Under the pieces are notes generated by a model. That model saw only the letters and a program-made list of their open reading frames with translations. It searched no databases and was not told where the DNA came from. 64,000 nucleotides of DNA, from assembly GCA_950022655.1 (NCBI GenBank), contig OX465584.1, positions 65,286,722 through 65,350,721 on the forward strand, written 5' to 3'. A program made the translations under genes and the position numbers. Source of the DNA: Alentia gelatinosa. Lineage: Eukaryota; Annelida; Polychaeta; Phyllodocida; Polynoidae. Position 1 is the first letter of the stretch. Every line of letters starts with the position of its first letter. Positions 30,985 to 42,285 of the stretch are shown piece after piece.

Positions 30985-31864
30985 ATATATGGGTTGTATT
31001 GTATACTGGTGTGTGTATCTGTATAAGGAGTGGGGACTGAGTGAGAGGTATGTGTCTGTATAGCGGGGTTGTATTGTATACTGGTGTGTGTATATTTATA
31101 AGGAGTGGTGACTGGGTTAGAGGTATGTGTCTGTATAGCGGGGTTGTATTGTATACTGGTGTGTGTATCTTTATAAGGAGTGGTGACTGGGTTAGAGGTA
31201 TTTGTCTGTATAGCGGGGTTGTATTATATACTGGTGTGTGTATATTTATAAGGAGTGGTGACTGAGTGAGAGGTATGTGTCTGTATAGCGGGGTTGTACT
31301 GTATACTGGTGTGTGTATCTTTATGAGGGGTGGTGATGGAGTGAGAGGTATATGTCTGTATAGCGGGGTTGTATTGTATACTGTAGAGTGTATCTTTATA
31401 ATGAGTGGTGACTGAGTGGGAGGTATGTGTCTGTATAGCGGGGTTGTATTGTATACTGGTGTGTGTATCTTTATAAGGGGTGGGGACGGAGTGGGAGGTA
31501 TGTGTCTGTATAGCGGGGTTGTATTGTATACTGGTGTGTGTATCTTTATAAGGGGTGGGGACGGAGTGAGAGGTATGTGTCTGTATAGCGGGGTTGTATT
31601 GTATACTGGTGTGTGTATCTTTATAATGAGTGGGGACGGAGTGAGAGGTATGTGTCTGTATAGCGGGGTTGTATTGTATACTGGTGTGTGTATCTTTATA
31701 AGGGGTGGGGACGGAGTGAGAGGTATGTGTCTGTATAGCGGGGTTGTATTGTATACTGGTGTGTGTATCTTTATAAGGGGTGGGGACGGAGTGGGAGGTA
31801 TGTGTCTGTATAGCGGGGTTGTATTGTATACTGGTGTGTGTATCTTTATAAGGGGCGTGGAGTA
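30985..31864. repeat. 75-bp minisatellite, about 12 copies
   Basis: Unit GGTATGTGTCTGTATAGCGG + GGTTGTATTGTATACTGGTG + TGTGTATCTTTATAAGGGG..., 75 bp, a multiple of 3. It translates in several frames on both strands as 25-residue repeats (for example IKIHTPVYNTTPLYRHIP on the minus strand, 318 codons). No start context, signal or flank suggests a real protein; treated as satellite. Confidence 0.9.
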
Positions 31865-32212
31865 AGGAGTATATGGCACGACAGCTACGTGATAATTTCA
31901 AATTTAGTAAAAAACAAACAGGAAAGCTGACAACTTGTAATAAATGAAGCCGGAATTTGGCGCCGTGTCAAGAATGTGTATAATGTAAGGGGAGATCCTG
32001 TATGTGGCCTTACAAATTTACAAGGACTTACACCCCCCCCCCCCTCACACATCCATTTCCTTTATCATCCAAACACTAAGAATGTGTTGAATAATACTAT
32101 TCTTAAGGCTCGACCCAATTCTAAAACATCACAGGGAGGGGGACATTATTTGGTTGATACTGTATCAACAGTCAGGGTAATATCACTACAGGAGTGAATC
32201 TATGAGATGGGG

Positions 32213-32325
32213 ATGACAGACAGGCAGGAACCACAGCGGCATGGCAGAGCGTTGAACCCAGGACTCTGTGATCCACAGGCCAGCACGCTACCCACTGAGC
32301 TACCCCAACAGCCTGGAAACCATCT
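32213..32325 (-). mobile_element. tRNA-derived SINE head
   Basis: Minus strand: GTTGGGGTAGCTCAGTGGGT (A box TAGCTCAGTGGG) then GTCCTGGGTTCAACGCTCTG (B box-like GGTTCAACGC). The tail GAACCACAGCGG...CAGGCAGG also occurs at 49.80-49.86 kb. It is not a functional tRNA: the acceptor stem does not pair. Confidence 0.65.
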
Positions 32326-32339
32326 GTAACCCCAGCATT

Positions 32340-32426
32340 GACATATATACATATATATTTATATATAAATATATTATATATGTGTATATATATATATATT
32401 TATGTATATGTATATATATATATATG

Positions 32427-32487
<61 letters not shown>

Positions 32488-32580
32488 ACATATGTATATG
32501 TATATATAATTGTATGTAAATATGTATATGTATATACATATATATAGGTAAAAAAAATAAATAGATATATACATATATAC
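32340..32580. repeat. (TA)n/(ATGTAT)n microsatellite
   Basis: 240 bp of TATATA with GTATATATATG interruptions. Tyr/Ile frames are artefacts. Confidence 0.95.
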
Positions 32581-32583
32581 ATA

Positions 32584-33065
32584 CAGTAGAACATCGCTAA
32601 AGGGACCCGCCATGTAAAGCTTGCACCCCATGTTAGGGGGCACCTCGTGTAAGGGGTCTCCCCATGTAAGATGACACACCGTGTAAGGGGCCACCTAGTG
32701 TAAGATGACACCCCGTATAAGGGCGGGACCTCATGTAAGGGGGGAACTTGTGTTAGGAGAAATTCATGTTATGGGAGGACCCCGAATCAGGGACACCCCG
32801 TGCAAGGGCACCTTGTGTAAGGGGTACCTCGTGTTAGGGGGCCCCTTGTATAAGGGTGCTACTTTTGTGTAAGGGATCACCTCAGGTAAGAAGTGACCTT
32901 GTGTTAGGGTCACCTCGTGTAAGAGGACACTTTGTTTAAGGGTAGACAGTGTCACCAGCCCTGTCCACAAAGGAGATGAGGGTGTGAACATTTTACCCAG
33001 TTTAAGGGGACTCCCCATGTAAGGGTACACCCCGTGTTAGGGCCACCTCGTGTTAGGGGACACCT
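32584..33065. repeat. Degenerate about 18-bp GTAAGGGGACACC array
   Basis: Irregular units such as CCTCGTGTAAGGGGTCACC and CCCCGTGTTAGGGGCACC. The array starts CAGTAGAACATCGCTAAAGG, which resembles pogo/Tigger-type ends. Confidence 0.75.
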
Positions 33066-33576
33066 ACGTGGGGTTTTTAACATTTAATCTATATACACAC
33101 ATATATATCACAATCAATGATCAAACTTACCATATTAGGTACCCAGCAACTAAATCCATTCACAGTGACTAAATCCGCGATGATGAGTATAGAGATTATC
33201 CCGGGTGTTCAATGGAGCGTGACGATATAATCCCAGTGTTAATCCAGTGTGGAGAGCTATCGGGTAATCCGTGGCTCTGCCGTCCCTACTCTCCCAGCAC
33301 GTCCGTACCCGGCCTCCTACGACAAGTTTGTCACCAGCCCGCCGACAATCAGCGCGAGTCATCCAGTTGGTTACTTCCGGTTTGAGATCCCAAGTGCCAC
33401 TCTCCGCACGAGGAGGGAAGAAAAAACACCACCACTCTCCCACCGGAGTTTGAGTCACAGGGAGGGGGCGGAGGTGTGGTGTGTGCATCTGTGTGTACAG
33501 CGTAGCGGAACCAGGGACAGTGCTGGGAACTGGGTAGACTTGCTCAAGTCTTTCATTATGAACATTTAGTAAGAGG
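33066..33576. other. Non-coding, GC-richer stretch
   Basis: Overlapping frames on both strands of up to 152 codons have no domain, splice or start support. Confidence 0.4.
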
Positions 33577-33577
33577 G

Positions 33578-33993
33578 GACCCCCACCTACCACGATAGGC
33601 CACGACATGCTTCCCGATCGCTACGATTTGAAATGGGGAAATCGTGACCTATCGGGAGGTCCTGGATAGGTCCAACAGTTTGAAATCGTAGAGCGTGGCA
33701 ACGCCTTGGGAGGACCAATAACATAAACTATGGTCACGATAGCTCCACGACGAAACCAGCGGCTGCTACGATACCCTACGACAGGCTACAAAATTTCCAA
33801 CATGTTGGAAATTATCGGGACCTCTACGATTGGCGTTTTCGTCGTGGCCTATCGTGAGCTGTCGTAGACAGAATCGCAGAAACCTGTTCCACCTACCACA
33901 ATTTTTCCAGACCTCACTCTACAATCGGAATGATGTCGGGAAGGCCGTCGTAAGGCCAATCAGGACCAGAATCGTGGTAGGTGGGGGGCAGGC
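33578..33993. mobile_element. Harbinger-like MITE with CCCACCTACCACGAT ends
   Basis: GGGGACCCCCACCTACCACG and the inverted CGTGGTAGGTGGGGGGCAGG. Inner ATTTCCAACATGTTGGAAAT palindrome at about 33800. It sits inside a unit of the 34.0-34.4 kb tandem repeat (AAGTCTTTCATTATGAACAT precedes it). Confidence 0.8.
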
Positions 33994-33996
33994 TTT

Positions 33997-34400
33997 ATAT
34001 GATTAAACACAATTAGAATAAAGTTCATTATAGTATGTATCCTTCTCTGACTGGCCAAGTCTTTGATTATGAACATTCATCAAATGATTAAACACCATCA
34101 GAATAAAGTTCGTTATAGTATGTATTATTCTCTGACTGGCCCATGATTATGAACATTCATTGACTGATTAAACACAATAAGAATAAAGTTCATTATAGTA
34201 TGTATCCTTCTCTGACTGGCCAAGTCTTTGATTATGAACATTCATTGACTGATTAAACACAATCAGAATAAAGTTCATTAAAGTATGTATCCTTTTCTGA
34301 CTGGCCAAGTCTTTGATTATGAACATTCATCGAATGATCAAACACAATCAGAATAAAGTTTATTATAATATGTATTCTTCTCTGACTGGCCCATGAATCA
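33997..34400. repeat. 78-88-bp tandem repeat, 5 copies
   Basis: GATTAAACACAATNAGAATA recurs at 33999, 34087, 34165, 34251 and 34337 (GATCAAACAC), with TTCTCTGACTGGCCAAGTCT and TTTGATTATGAACATTCAT. Confidence 0.9.
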
Positions 34401-34469
34401 AAGACTGGTCCCCTATCAACAGAATCTCCTGTTTATGGCCCCAAACCGCTCACTGTAACCCTATACCTT

Positions 34470-34625
34470 CTCCTACCCCTCCCCCTCCCCTCCTCCAGTT
34501 CCATGGTCGCCTGTGTTGTCATAGCAATAAATTTCGCCTGTTCCTGACTGTGACCTGATTGAGATCAAAGTGAGAGGGTATCAATCTCCCAGGAGATATC
34601 CTTACCAGTAGCCAGGATATCTGTA
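34470..34625. repeat. Dispersed repeat family O, copy 1
   Basis: CTCCTACCCCTCCCCCTCCC, TTGTCATAGCAATAAATTTC and AAAGTGAGAGGGTATCAATC all recur reversed at 45.88-46.04 kb. Confidence 0.75.
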
Positions 34626-34694
34626 TGGAGAGTGTTGGGAATACTGAAGCTAAACAGCGCCGTAAATCCAACACCATAACAGATTGTACCAGTC

Positions 34695-34853
34695 CCTGTA
34701 TCCCAGCGGGGAGGGTAGCCATAGGATGCAGGGACTGGAGCCAGTCTCCTGTATCCCAGCAAGGAGGGTAGCCATAGGATGCAGGGACTGGAGCCAGTCT
34801 CCTGTATCCCAGCAAGGAGGGTAGCCATAGGATGCAGGGACTGGAGCCAGTCT
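34695..34853. repeat. 53-bp tandem repeat, 3 copies
   Basis: CCTGTATCCCAGCAAGGAGG + GTAGCCATAGGATGCAGGGA..., spacing exactly 53 bp (34695, 34748, 34801). Confidence 0.95.
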
Positions 34854-34905
34854 AGGGAGTTATACCACTACCATCAACAGTATGTTCATACATACATACA
34901 GCCTG

Positions 34906-34915
<10 letters not shown>

Positions 34916-34970
<55 letters not shown>
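34916..34970. repeat. (TA)n microsatellite
   Basis: About 26 TA units after an ACACAC stretch. Confidence 0.95.
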
Positions 34971-35449
34971 AGCACATCCCACAGACCCGTATTCAAACCA
35001 TTTCTACAAAAAAAAACTTGCGCGAATAACCATGTTTCTATCTGAGTATCTTTTTTGTGTGGACGTTTATTTTGTATATATTCATATATGTATTTATATA
35101 ATATATTCTGATAGGATATAAACGGAAATTGTGTTTCTGATGGTCCTCACTTTATAAGTGATATACCCAGTGATGTGTGTGAGAGATGATGGATGTATAT
35201 TCGCGTGTAAACGGTAACGTTTCCGGGTCACGGGCTCACACTCTCCACGCGGATGTCCCGTGCTGGTTACTGTCAGTAGCAGGGCGCGGGATCTGTGCTT
35301 GGAGAGCCCGCTTCCCGCCGCCATGATTAATCTCGGTGTGAATGTCGTCTGCTGGACAATTTGGGACGCGGCCGGATGTTGCCTCAATCGTAATGGCGGA
35401 AGGGGCGTCGGTAATTGTCCGCCATTGACCCAGTCTCGTCGAGGGGCAT

Positions 35450-36590
35450 GCTGGGAGATGGGTAGGGTGGGGACAAGCTTATATGGGCACCCACCTCACT
35501 ATGACACCCCGATATGTAATATGGGACAGGGTCAGGGACAGAGGCACTCCCCTCCCTATGACACCTAGGTACGCAATATGGAGATGGGCAGGGCGGGGAC
35601 AAGTTTATGGGCACCCACCTCACTATGACACCCGGGTACGCAATATGGGACAGGAAGAGGGACAGAGGCACCCCCCTTGATATGACACCTAGGTACGTAA
35701 TATGGAGATGGGCTGGAAAGGGTACATAATATGGAGATGGGCAGGGCAGGGACAAGTTTATGGTTGCTCCACTCACTATGACACCCGGGTACGCAATATG
35801 GGACAGGGACAGGCACAGAGGCACCCCCTACGTAACCCGGGTACACAATATGGAGATGGGTAGGGTGGGGACAAGTTTGTGGACGCCCCGCTCACTATGA
35901 CACCCGGGTACGCAATATGGGACAGGGACAGGCACAGAGGCACCCCCTACGTAACCCGGGTACACAATATGGAGATGGGTAGGGTGGGGACAAGTTTGTG
36001 GACGCCCCGCTCACTATGACACCCGGGTACGCAATATGGGACAGGGACAGGCACAGAGGCACCCCCTACGTAACCCGGGTACACAATATGGAGATGGGTA
36101 GGGTGGGGACAAGTTTGTGGACGCCCCGCTCACTATGACACCCGGGTAAGCAATATGGGACAGGGACAGGCACAGAGGCACCCCCTACGTAACCCGGGTA
36201 CACAATATGGAGATGGGTAGGGTGGGGACAAGTTTGTGGACGCCCCGCTCACTATGACACCCGGGTACGCAATATGGGACAGGGACAGGCACAGAGGCAC
36301 CCCCTACGTAACCCGGGTACACAATATGGAGATGGGTAGGGTGGGGACAAGTTTGTGGACGCCCCGCTCACTATGACACCCGGGTACGCAATATGGGACA
36401 GGGACAGGCACAGAGGCACCCCCTACGTAACCCGGGTACACAATATGGAGATGGGTAGGGTGGGGACAAGTTTGTGGACGCCCCGCTCACTATGACACCC
36501 GGGTACGCAATATGGGACAGGGACAGGCACAGAGGCACCCCCTACGTAACCCGGGTACACAATATGGAGATGAGCAGGGACTAAAGAAAA
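35450..36590. repeat. 119-bp satellite
   Basis: Six nearly identical 119-bp units (35841, 35960, 36079, 36198, 36317, 36436) with diverged relatives on the left. Marks: ACAATATGGAGATGGGTAGG and CACCCGGGTACGCAATATGG. Same units appear diverged at 36.84-36.96 and 37.53-38.24 kb. Confidence 0.95.
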
Positions 36591-36991
36591 AACCAACAAG
36601 TTTTGGTCAAAATCATCTTCTCCATTAGTTTGATATAGGAATGGAGTAAATGTCACATAGCATTCAAATGAGTGGAGAATGACTCAAAACGAGTTGCTTT
36701 CTGTATCTATTGTACACAATAAAAGAATGGAGGAAACACATACAATATGAAGCATGGAGAACGGACTGCAGTACTCATAGGGCATGGAGAATGAGTTCCC
36801 AATGCCAAGCTGATTGGACGATAACCCCGGAGTGAGATAAAGGCTCAGAGGCAACCTCCCTTATTATGACACCCGGGTACGCAATATAGAGGTGGGTGGG
36901 GACAGGAACGGAGAAAGCCCCTCAATATGACACCTGGGTACGCAATTTGGAGATGGGGAATAATAGGCTCAGAGGCACCTCTCTTGCTGGA

Positions 36992-37530
36992 GTGTGATTC
37001 ACAGGAAGAGACTCATGTACCTGAGACTGGTGTACTTCACACCTTTTCTCTAGTCTCAGACAATTCTCGTTTGGTAAAAAATTCTCATGGCTAAGTACTT
37101 TTATCAGTCTCAAGGAAAAATGGCGAATTTGATTCACATTGGAGGACACACCTGGTACATAATCTCAGACATAGTCACAGTGACCACTCACACTGGGACT
37201 CAATTACCCTTGATGTGAAGGGTGTTACAAACATGTAATCATGCTTGCTGGCCTCCTATTGGCTAGGGCAGGTACATGGTGGCAACAGGTCCATTTGTCT
37301 CACAAAAATGTCCCTATAGATTTTAAACCTGTTTAAAGTCAAAATCTCATGAGATTCTGTTCCTTGTTAGGGGTGATTGTCACCGACAATTGCAAGGGAA
37401 AAAAGTTGTCTCAGCAAAATGGAACACTGTCATTCACAGGAGGAGATTGTGTTCCAGTACCGAATCTCAACAGGATTTGTCTCAGACACACACTTTGTGA
37501 GGTACATGGATCCCAGCGTGTGAATCACAT
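36992..37530 (+). mobile_element. Family F element, copy 2 (un-interrupted)
   Basis: TGTGATTCACAGGAAGAGAC at the left to CAGCGTGTGAATCACA at the right; inserted inside the 119-bp satellite territory. It is the empty-site counterpart of the copy at 23.57 kb. Confidence 0.8.
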
Positions 37531-37534
37531 TTAA

Positions 37535-38240
37535 GACACCTGGGTACGCAACATGTATCAAAAGCACCCTCCTCGCTATGACACCTGGGAACACAATATG
37601 GAGTTGGCAGTCGCTTTTCCCAGGTACACAATATGGCGATGGCATGGTACAAGCTCAGAGGCCCTCCCCTCTCGCTATGACACCCGGGTATGCAATATGG
37701 AGATGGGCGGGGAAAGGGACTGGGGCAGAGGCACCCTCCTATTATGACATCTGGGTACTCAATATGGAAATAGGGGGGACCGGCTCAGAGGTACACAATA
37801 TTGAAAAGGGCGGGGAAAGGGTATGCAACATGGAGATGGGAGGTTACAAGGTCAGAGGCCCCGCCCTCGCTATGACACCCCGGTACGCAATATGGAGAAG
37901 AGCAGGGCAGGGACAGGGACAGATGCACCCCCCTCGCTATGACACCCAGGTATGCAATATGGAGATGGGTGGGGAAAGGGTACGCAATATGGAGATGGGC
38001 AGGGAAAGGGTACACAATATGGAGATGGGCAGGGAAAGGGTACATAATATGGGGATGGGTGGGGAAAGGGTACATAATATGGGGATGGGTGGGGAAAGGG
38101 TACGCAATATGGAGATGGGTGGGGAAAGGGTACGCAATATGGGGATGGGTGGGGAAAGGGTACGCAATATGGAGACGGGTGGGGGCAGTCTCAAGGTTAC
38201 GCCCCTCGTTATGACGCCCGGGCACACAGTGTGGAAATGA
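37535..38240. repeat. Diverged satellite, including 30-bp subarray
   Basis: From about 37952 to 38180 eight units of GTACGCAATATGGAGATGGG + TGGGGAAAGG (30 bp), a contraction of the 119-bp unit's front part. Frames stay open because 30 is a multiple of 3. Confidence 0.9.
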
Positions 38241-38476
38241 CGGTGGCTTTTCTACTGGCCTCTTTCCCGGTTGTCAACAGAATCGTCCCTGAAACCACAG
38301 GAAGTCTGATCATCTGAATCATAGCAGGAGCTCCCTGCCCTGATGGGGGCATGTGATTGCAGGATGATAGCGTCATGACCTCTATACGTTATGTGTGGGT
38401 TGTTATTTAGTTAAAGATGTCTGCTCTGATGGGCACACGGTTGCGTGGATGATATCGTCATGATCCCTGTATTCAT

Positions 38477-38845
38477 TATCCTACCCCTAATAAAAAAACG
38501 CCTTAGACTTAGCATAGGGAAATTTTATGTGGCAGGCCGTGACATAAAGTGTTTTTTATGCCACTAGAGTTATAACAATATTGACCAATCAGAGAGCAGG
38601 ATGTCAGCTACTATGAAAAAAGTTCTGTTGGTCATTGACTCAATATTTATCTTTTAGTAATACAAAAGCATAGACGAGGTAGGATAAATACGAAACCGAA
38701 CTCGAACTAGACTTGTCAATGTCTATGCCACTCTGGTCAGGTCTGCTCCTCACTACACTCGGCTACGCCTCGTGTAGTAATATGCGACCTTCCCGTCGTG
38801 GCATAAACATTGTCAAGTCTAACTCTCGTTCGGTTTCTACTAATT
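38477..38845 (+). mobile_element. Double-hairpin MITE, subfamily G1, copy 3
   Basis: TATCCTACCCCTAATAAAAA to TCGGTTTCTACTAATTAT; closest to the 26.86-kb copy. 38846-39270 to its right is non-coding AT-rich sequence. Confidence 0.85.
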
Positions 38846-39279
38846 ATCTATCAGTAACACAAACCTACTTAAAAACATTTTATTTCCAATTTTTTGGGGT
38901 TTTGTGGGTAACCTAAAAAAATACTTAAAAACATTGTCTGAAATCAATACTGTGTTATCATAAATAAGTAAGTAACAGATAGTTTTTGCAAAAACTACTT
39001 TCAGTAAGCTGCCTTGTTTTTGAACTACTTTCCATTTCCAGTAAGTTCTTGATAATAAGGATTTCCTTTTCCTACCACACAGCCTATGACAGTGTTCTTT
39101 TAAGAAGTCGGCCCTGCGGTTCGTATTTGAAAGATTTAAAACAGATGAACAACAGACCAAATAGAATGATAGATGTCTACGTCTAAAACAAATACAATAA
39201 CACTAGGATATGGAAGACTACACGAGACTCGAAAGCTCCTGCGATTTTACACAACACTAAGTTGTCTCTATATCTAATC

Positions 39280-39875
39280 TCTAATCTCTATCTCCCTCTT
39301 TCCCTCCCTCGCTTTCTCCCTCCCCCTCTCTCCCTCCCTCTGTCTCTCCCTCTGTCCCTCCCTCTATCTCTCCCTCTGTCCCTCCCTCTGTCCCTCCCTC
39401 ATTTTATGGCCCTCTGCCCCTCTCCCTTCCAATTTCCCCTCTCTCTTTCCCTCCCTCACTTTCTCCCTCCTTCTCGCCAAACCTCCCTCCCTCTCTCCCT
39501 TCCCGTGTCTCTCTATTCCCCTCTCCCTCCCTCTGTCCCTCCCTCTGTCTCTCCCTCTCTCCCTCTCTCTTTCCATTCCTCTCTCCCTCCCTCTCTCCCT
39601 CCCTCTATCTCTCCCTCTCTCCCTCCCTCATGTTCTGCCCCTTTCTACCCCTCTCCCTCCCAACCTCCCCTCTCTCTTTCCCTCCCTCCCTCTCGCCCCC
39701 TCGGTCTCTCTCTCTATCCCTCCCCGTCCCACTCAATACTCCTCCCTCTCTCTACCCCCCTCCCTCCGTCCCTCTGTCTCTCTTCCTCTCTCCCTACCTC
39801 TCTCCCTCCATCTCTCCCCCTCTGTCTCCCTCCATCTCTCTCCCTAACTCACTCCCTCTATCTCTCCTTCTGTAG
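39280..39875. repeat. Polypyrimidine CCCTCTCT tract 1
   Basis: 600 bp of CCCTCCCTCTCTCTCC-type sequence. Ser/Leu/Pro frames on + and Arg/Glu frames on - are artefacts. Confidence 0.95.
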
Positions 39876-39879
39876 AGAT

Positions 39880-40464
39880 AGGAGCTGCCAGGGGGCCGTT
39901 TAATAACCTAGGCTCTTACACCAAGACCCTTTTCTGAACCTTGTACAAGGATTATCGTTTGATAATTTTAAAGTTCGTTCGGCAGTCTTAGCCGTCCATA
40001 AGGTACCCCATACGTGTTGAATAAAGTTGACCCGCATCGTCCCTGGGTCTCTATGGCGTACAGAGAATTGTCTTCATGGAGGAGTCTAGTTTAATAAACA
40101 GGCCCCAGACTCATGGCGACCTCGCCAACTCCACAATAGGACTCAGCGATGGGGGTCACGTATTCACATCTTCCTCTTCGTTTTACGTGTTATTTAATCC
40201 TGTTTTTCTTCCTCCGCGTGGTGAAGGAGAGGGGAGGGGGTGGGGGGTGATGGTCGTTGGGTTCACAGGAGTCTACCACCACTGGCGGACATCTCCAGGC
40301 CTTTAGGAGCGGAGTCTGGTATTGGGAGCTCAAGTCCGTCCCTTCCCAGGGGCGCAGGAGGGATGGTTATCTTAGTGTACTGTTTTTCGGAGGGTCACAC
40401 CTTGAACTGCCTGTATGCTGCAAGTTGCCCCCTCCCCCCTGAGTAGGCTTTGTGGGTGTCACTA
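39880..40464. other. Non-coding stretch between pyrimidine tracts
   Basis: Mixed composition; several short frames without support. Confidence 0.4.
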
Positions 40465-41205
40465 CTTTCCACTCTCTCCCTCCCTCTCTCCCTCTCCATT
40501 TCTCTCCTTCTCTCCCTCCCTCCCTCTCTCTCTCTCTCCCTCCCTTCTCTCTCTCTCGCCCATCCTCTCTCTCTCTCTCCCTCTCCCCCTCTTTCTTTTT
40601 ATCTCTCCCTCCCTCTCTCCCCCCCTCCCTCTCTCTCTCCCTCTCTCCCTCACGCTCTCCCTCCTTCTCTCCCTCCTTCTCTCCCTTCCTCTCTCCCTCC
40701 CTCTCTTTCCCCTCTCTCCCTCCCTCTCTCCCTCCCTCTCTCCCTCCCTCTCTCCCTCCCTCTCTTCCTCCCTCTCTTCCTCCCTCTCTCCCTCCTTCTT
40801 TCCCTCCTTCTCTCTCTCCCTCTCTCCCTCATTTCCTTCTTCTCTCCCTCCCTCTCTCCCTCCCTCTCTTCCTCCCTTTCTCCCTCCTTCTCTCCCTCCC
40901 TCCCTCTCTCTCTCCCTCTCTCCCTCATTTCCTTCTTCTCTCTCTCCCTCTCTCGCTCCCTCTCTCCCTCCCTTTCTCCCTCCTTCTCTCCCTCCTTCTC
41001 TCTCTCCCTCTCTCCCTCATTTCCTTCTTCTCTCCCTCCCTCTCTCCCTCCCTCTCTTCCTCCCTTTCTCCCTCCTTCTCTCCCTCCCTCCCTCTCTCTC
41101 TCTCCCTCTCTCCCTCATTTCCTTCTTCTCTCTCTCCCTCTCTCGCTCCCTCTCTCCCTCCCTCCTTCTCTCCATCCCTCTCTCTTTTCCTTCCTCTTTC
41201 TCCCT
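40465..41205. repeat. Polypyrimidine CCCTCTCT tract 2
   Basis: 740 bp; higher-order units of about 130-200 bp marked by CTCATTTCCTTCTTCTCTC repeat at least four times (40830, 40925, 41020, 41113). Confidence 0.95.
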
Positions 41206-41399
41206 TGTGTAGAGCAACTCCTGGACTATAAACACACAAAACACAATTCAAAAAGATCCATCTATAGAACTGCCATCGGCAATATTGATGGCTGGGGAAC
41301 CTACCCCCCACCCCCACCCCCGCTACATATGGCCCTGTTTGTTGATCAGTTACTGGGGACTGTTAGGATCTGACAGGTGGTCGCGACCAGCATATTGCT

Positions 41400-42285
41400 G
41401 GGGTTTTGTGGTGATGTGGCTGTGCATTGTGGTGTGTGGTGTGTGTGGTGTAAGGCGTGCTGGGTGTGAGGGTGTGTGGGGTGTGAGTGGGGTGTTTGTG
41501 GAGTGAGGTGTGGGTTGGGTTGTGGGGTGTGGTGTGTGTGGTGTAAGGGGGGCTGGGTGTGAGGGTGTGTGGGGTGTGAGTGGGGTGTGAGTGGGGTGTG
41601 AGTGGGGTGTTTGTGGTGTGAGGTGTGGGTTGGGTTGTGGTGTGTGGTGTGTGTGGTGTAAGGTGGGCTGGATGTGAGGGTGTGTGGGGTGTGAGTGGGG
41701 TGTTTGTGGTGTGAGGTGTGGGTTGGCTTGTTGGGTGTGGTGTGTGTGGTGTAAGGTGGGCTGGGTGTATGGGTGTGTGGGGTGTGAGTGGGGTGTTTGT
41801 GGTGTGAGGTGTGGGTTGGGTTGTGGGGTGTGGTGTGTGTGGTGTAAGGTGGGCTGGATGTGAGGGTGTGTGGGGTGTGAGTGGGGTGTTTGTGGTGTGA
41901 GGTGTGGGTTGGGTTGTGGGGTGGTGTGTATGGTGTAAGGTGGGCTGGGTGTGAGGGTGTGTGGGGTGAGTGGGGTGTTTGTGGTGTGAGGTGTGGGTTG
42001 GGTCGTTGGGTGTGGAAGGGTGTGTGTGGTGTAAGGTGGGCTGGGTGTGAGGGTGTGTGGGGTGAGTGGGGTGTTTGTGGTGTGAGGTGTGGGTTGGGTC
42101 GTTGGGTGTGGAAGGGTGTGTGTGGTGTAAGGTGGGCTGGGTGTGAGGGTGTGTGGGGTGTGAGTGGGGTGTTTGTGGTGTGAGGTGTGGGTTGGGTGTG
42201 GGGTGTGGTGTGTGTATGGTGTAAGGTGGGCTGGGTGTGAGGGTATGTGGGGTGTGAGTGGGGTGGTTGTGTTGTAGGGGTGGGA
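41400..42285. repeat. 93-bp GT-rich minisatellite, about 9 copies
   Basis: TAAGGTGGGCTGG recurs at 41451, 41544, 41659, 41752, 41845, 41936, 42032, 42128 and 42222 (mostly 91-96 bp apart). G/T-only on the + strand apart from rare A. Confidence 0.9.

Noticed and set aside
30923..31901. Long minus-strand frames (318 and 225 codons) with 25-residue repeats
   Set aside because: Unit length 75 bp is a multiple of 3, so frames stay open on both strands; no signal, splice site or non-repeat domain supports a protein.
32215..32325. Possible functional tRNA gene
   Set aside because: A and B boxes are present, but the acceptor stem does not pair and a SINE tail follows.
33150..33608. 152-codon minus-strand frame
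   Set aside because: Overlaps the start of a MITE, has no domain or coding pattern, and an opposite-strand frame is equally open.
39262..41373. Ser/Leu/Pro-rich frames up to 307 codons and complementary Arg/Glu-rich frames
   Set aside because: Pure CT tracts cannot form stop codons on one strand; all frames are open together.
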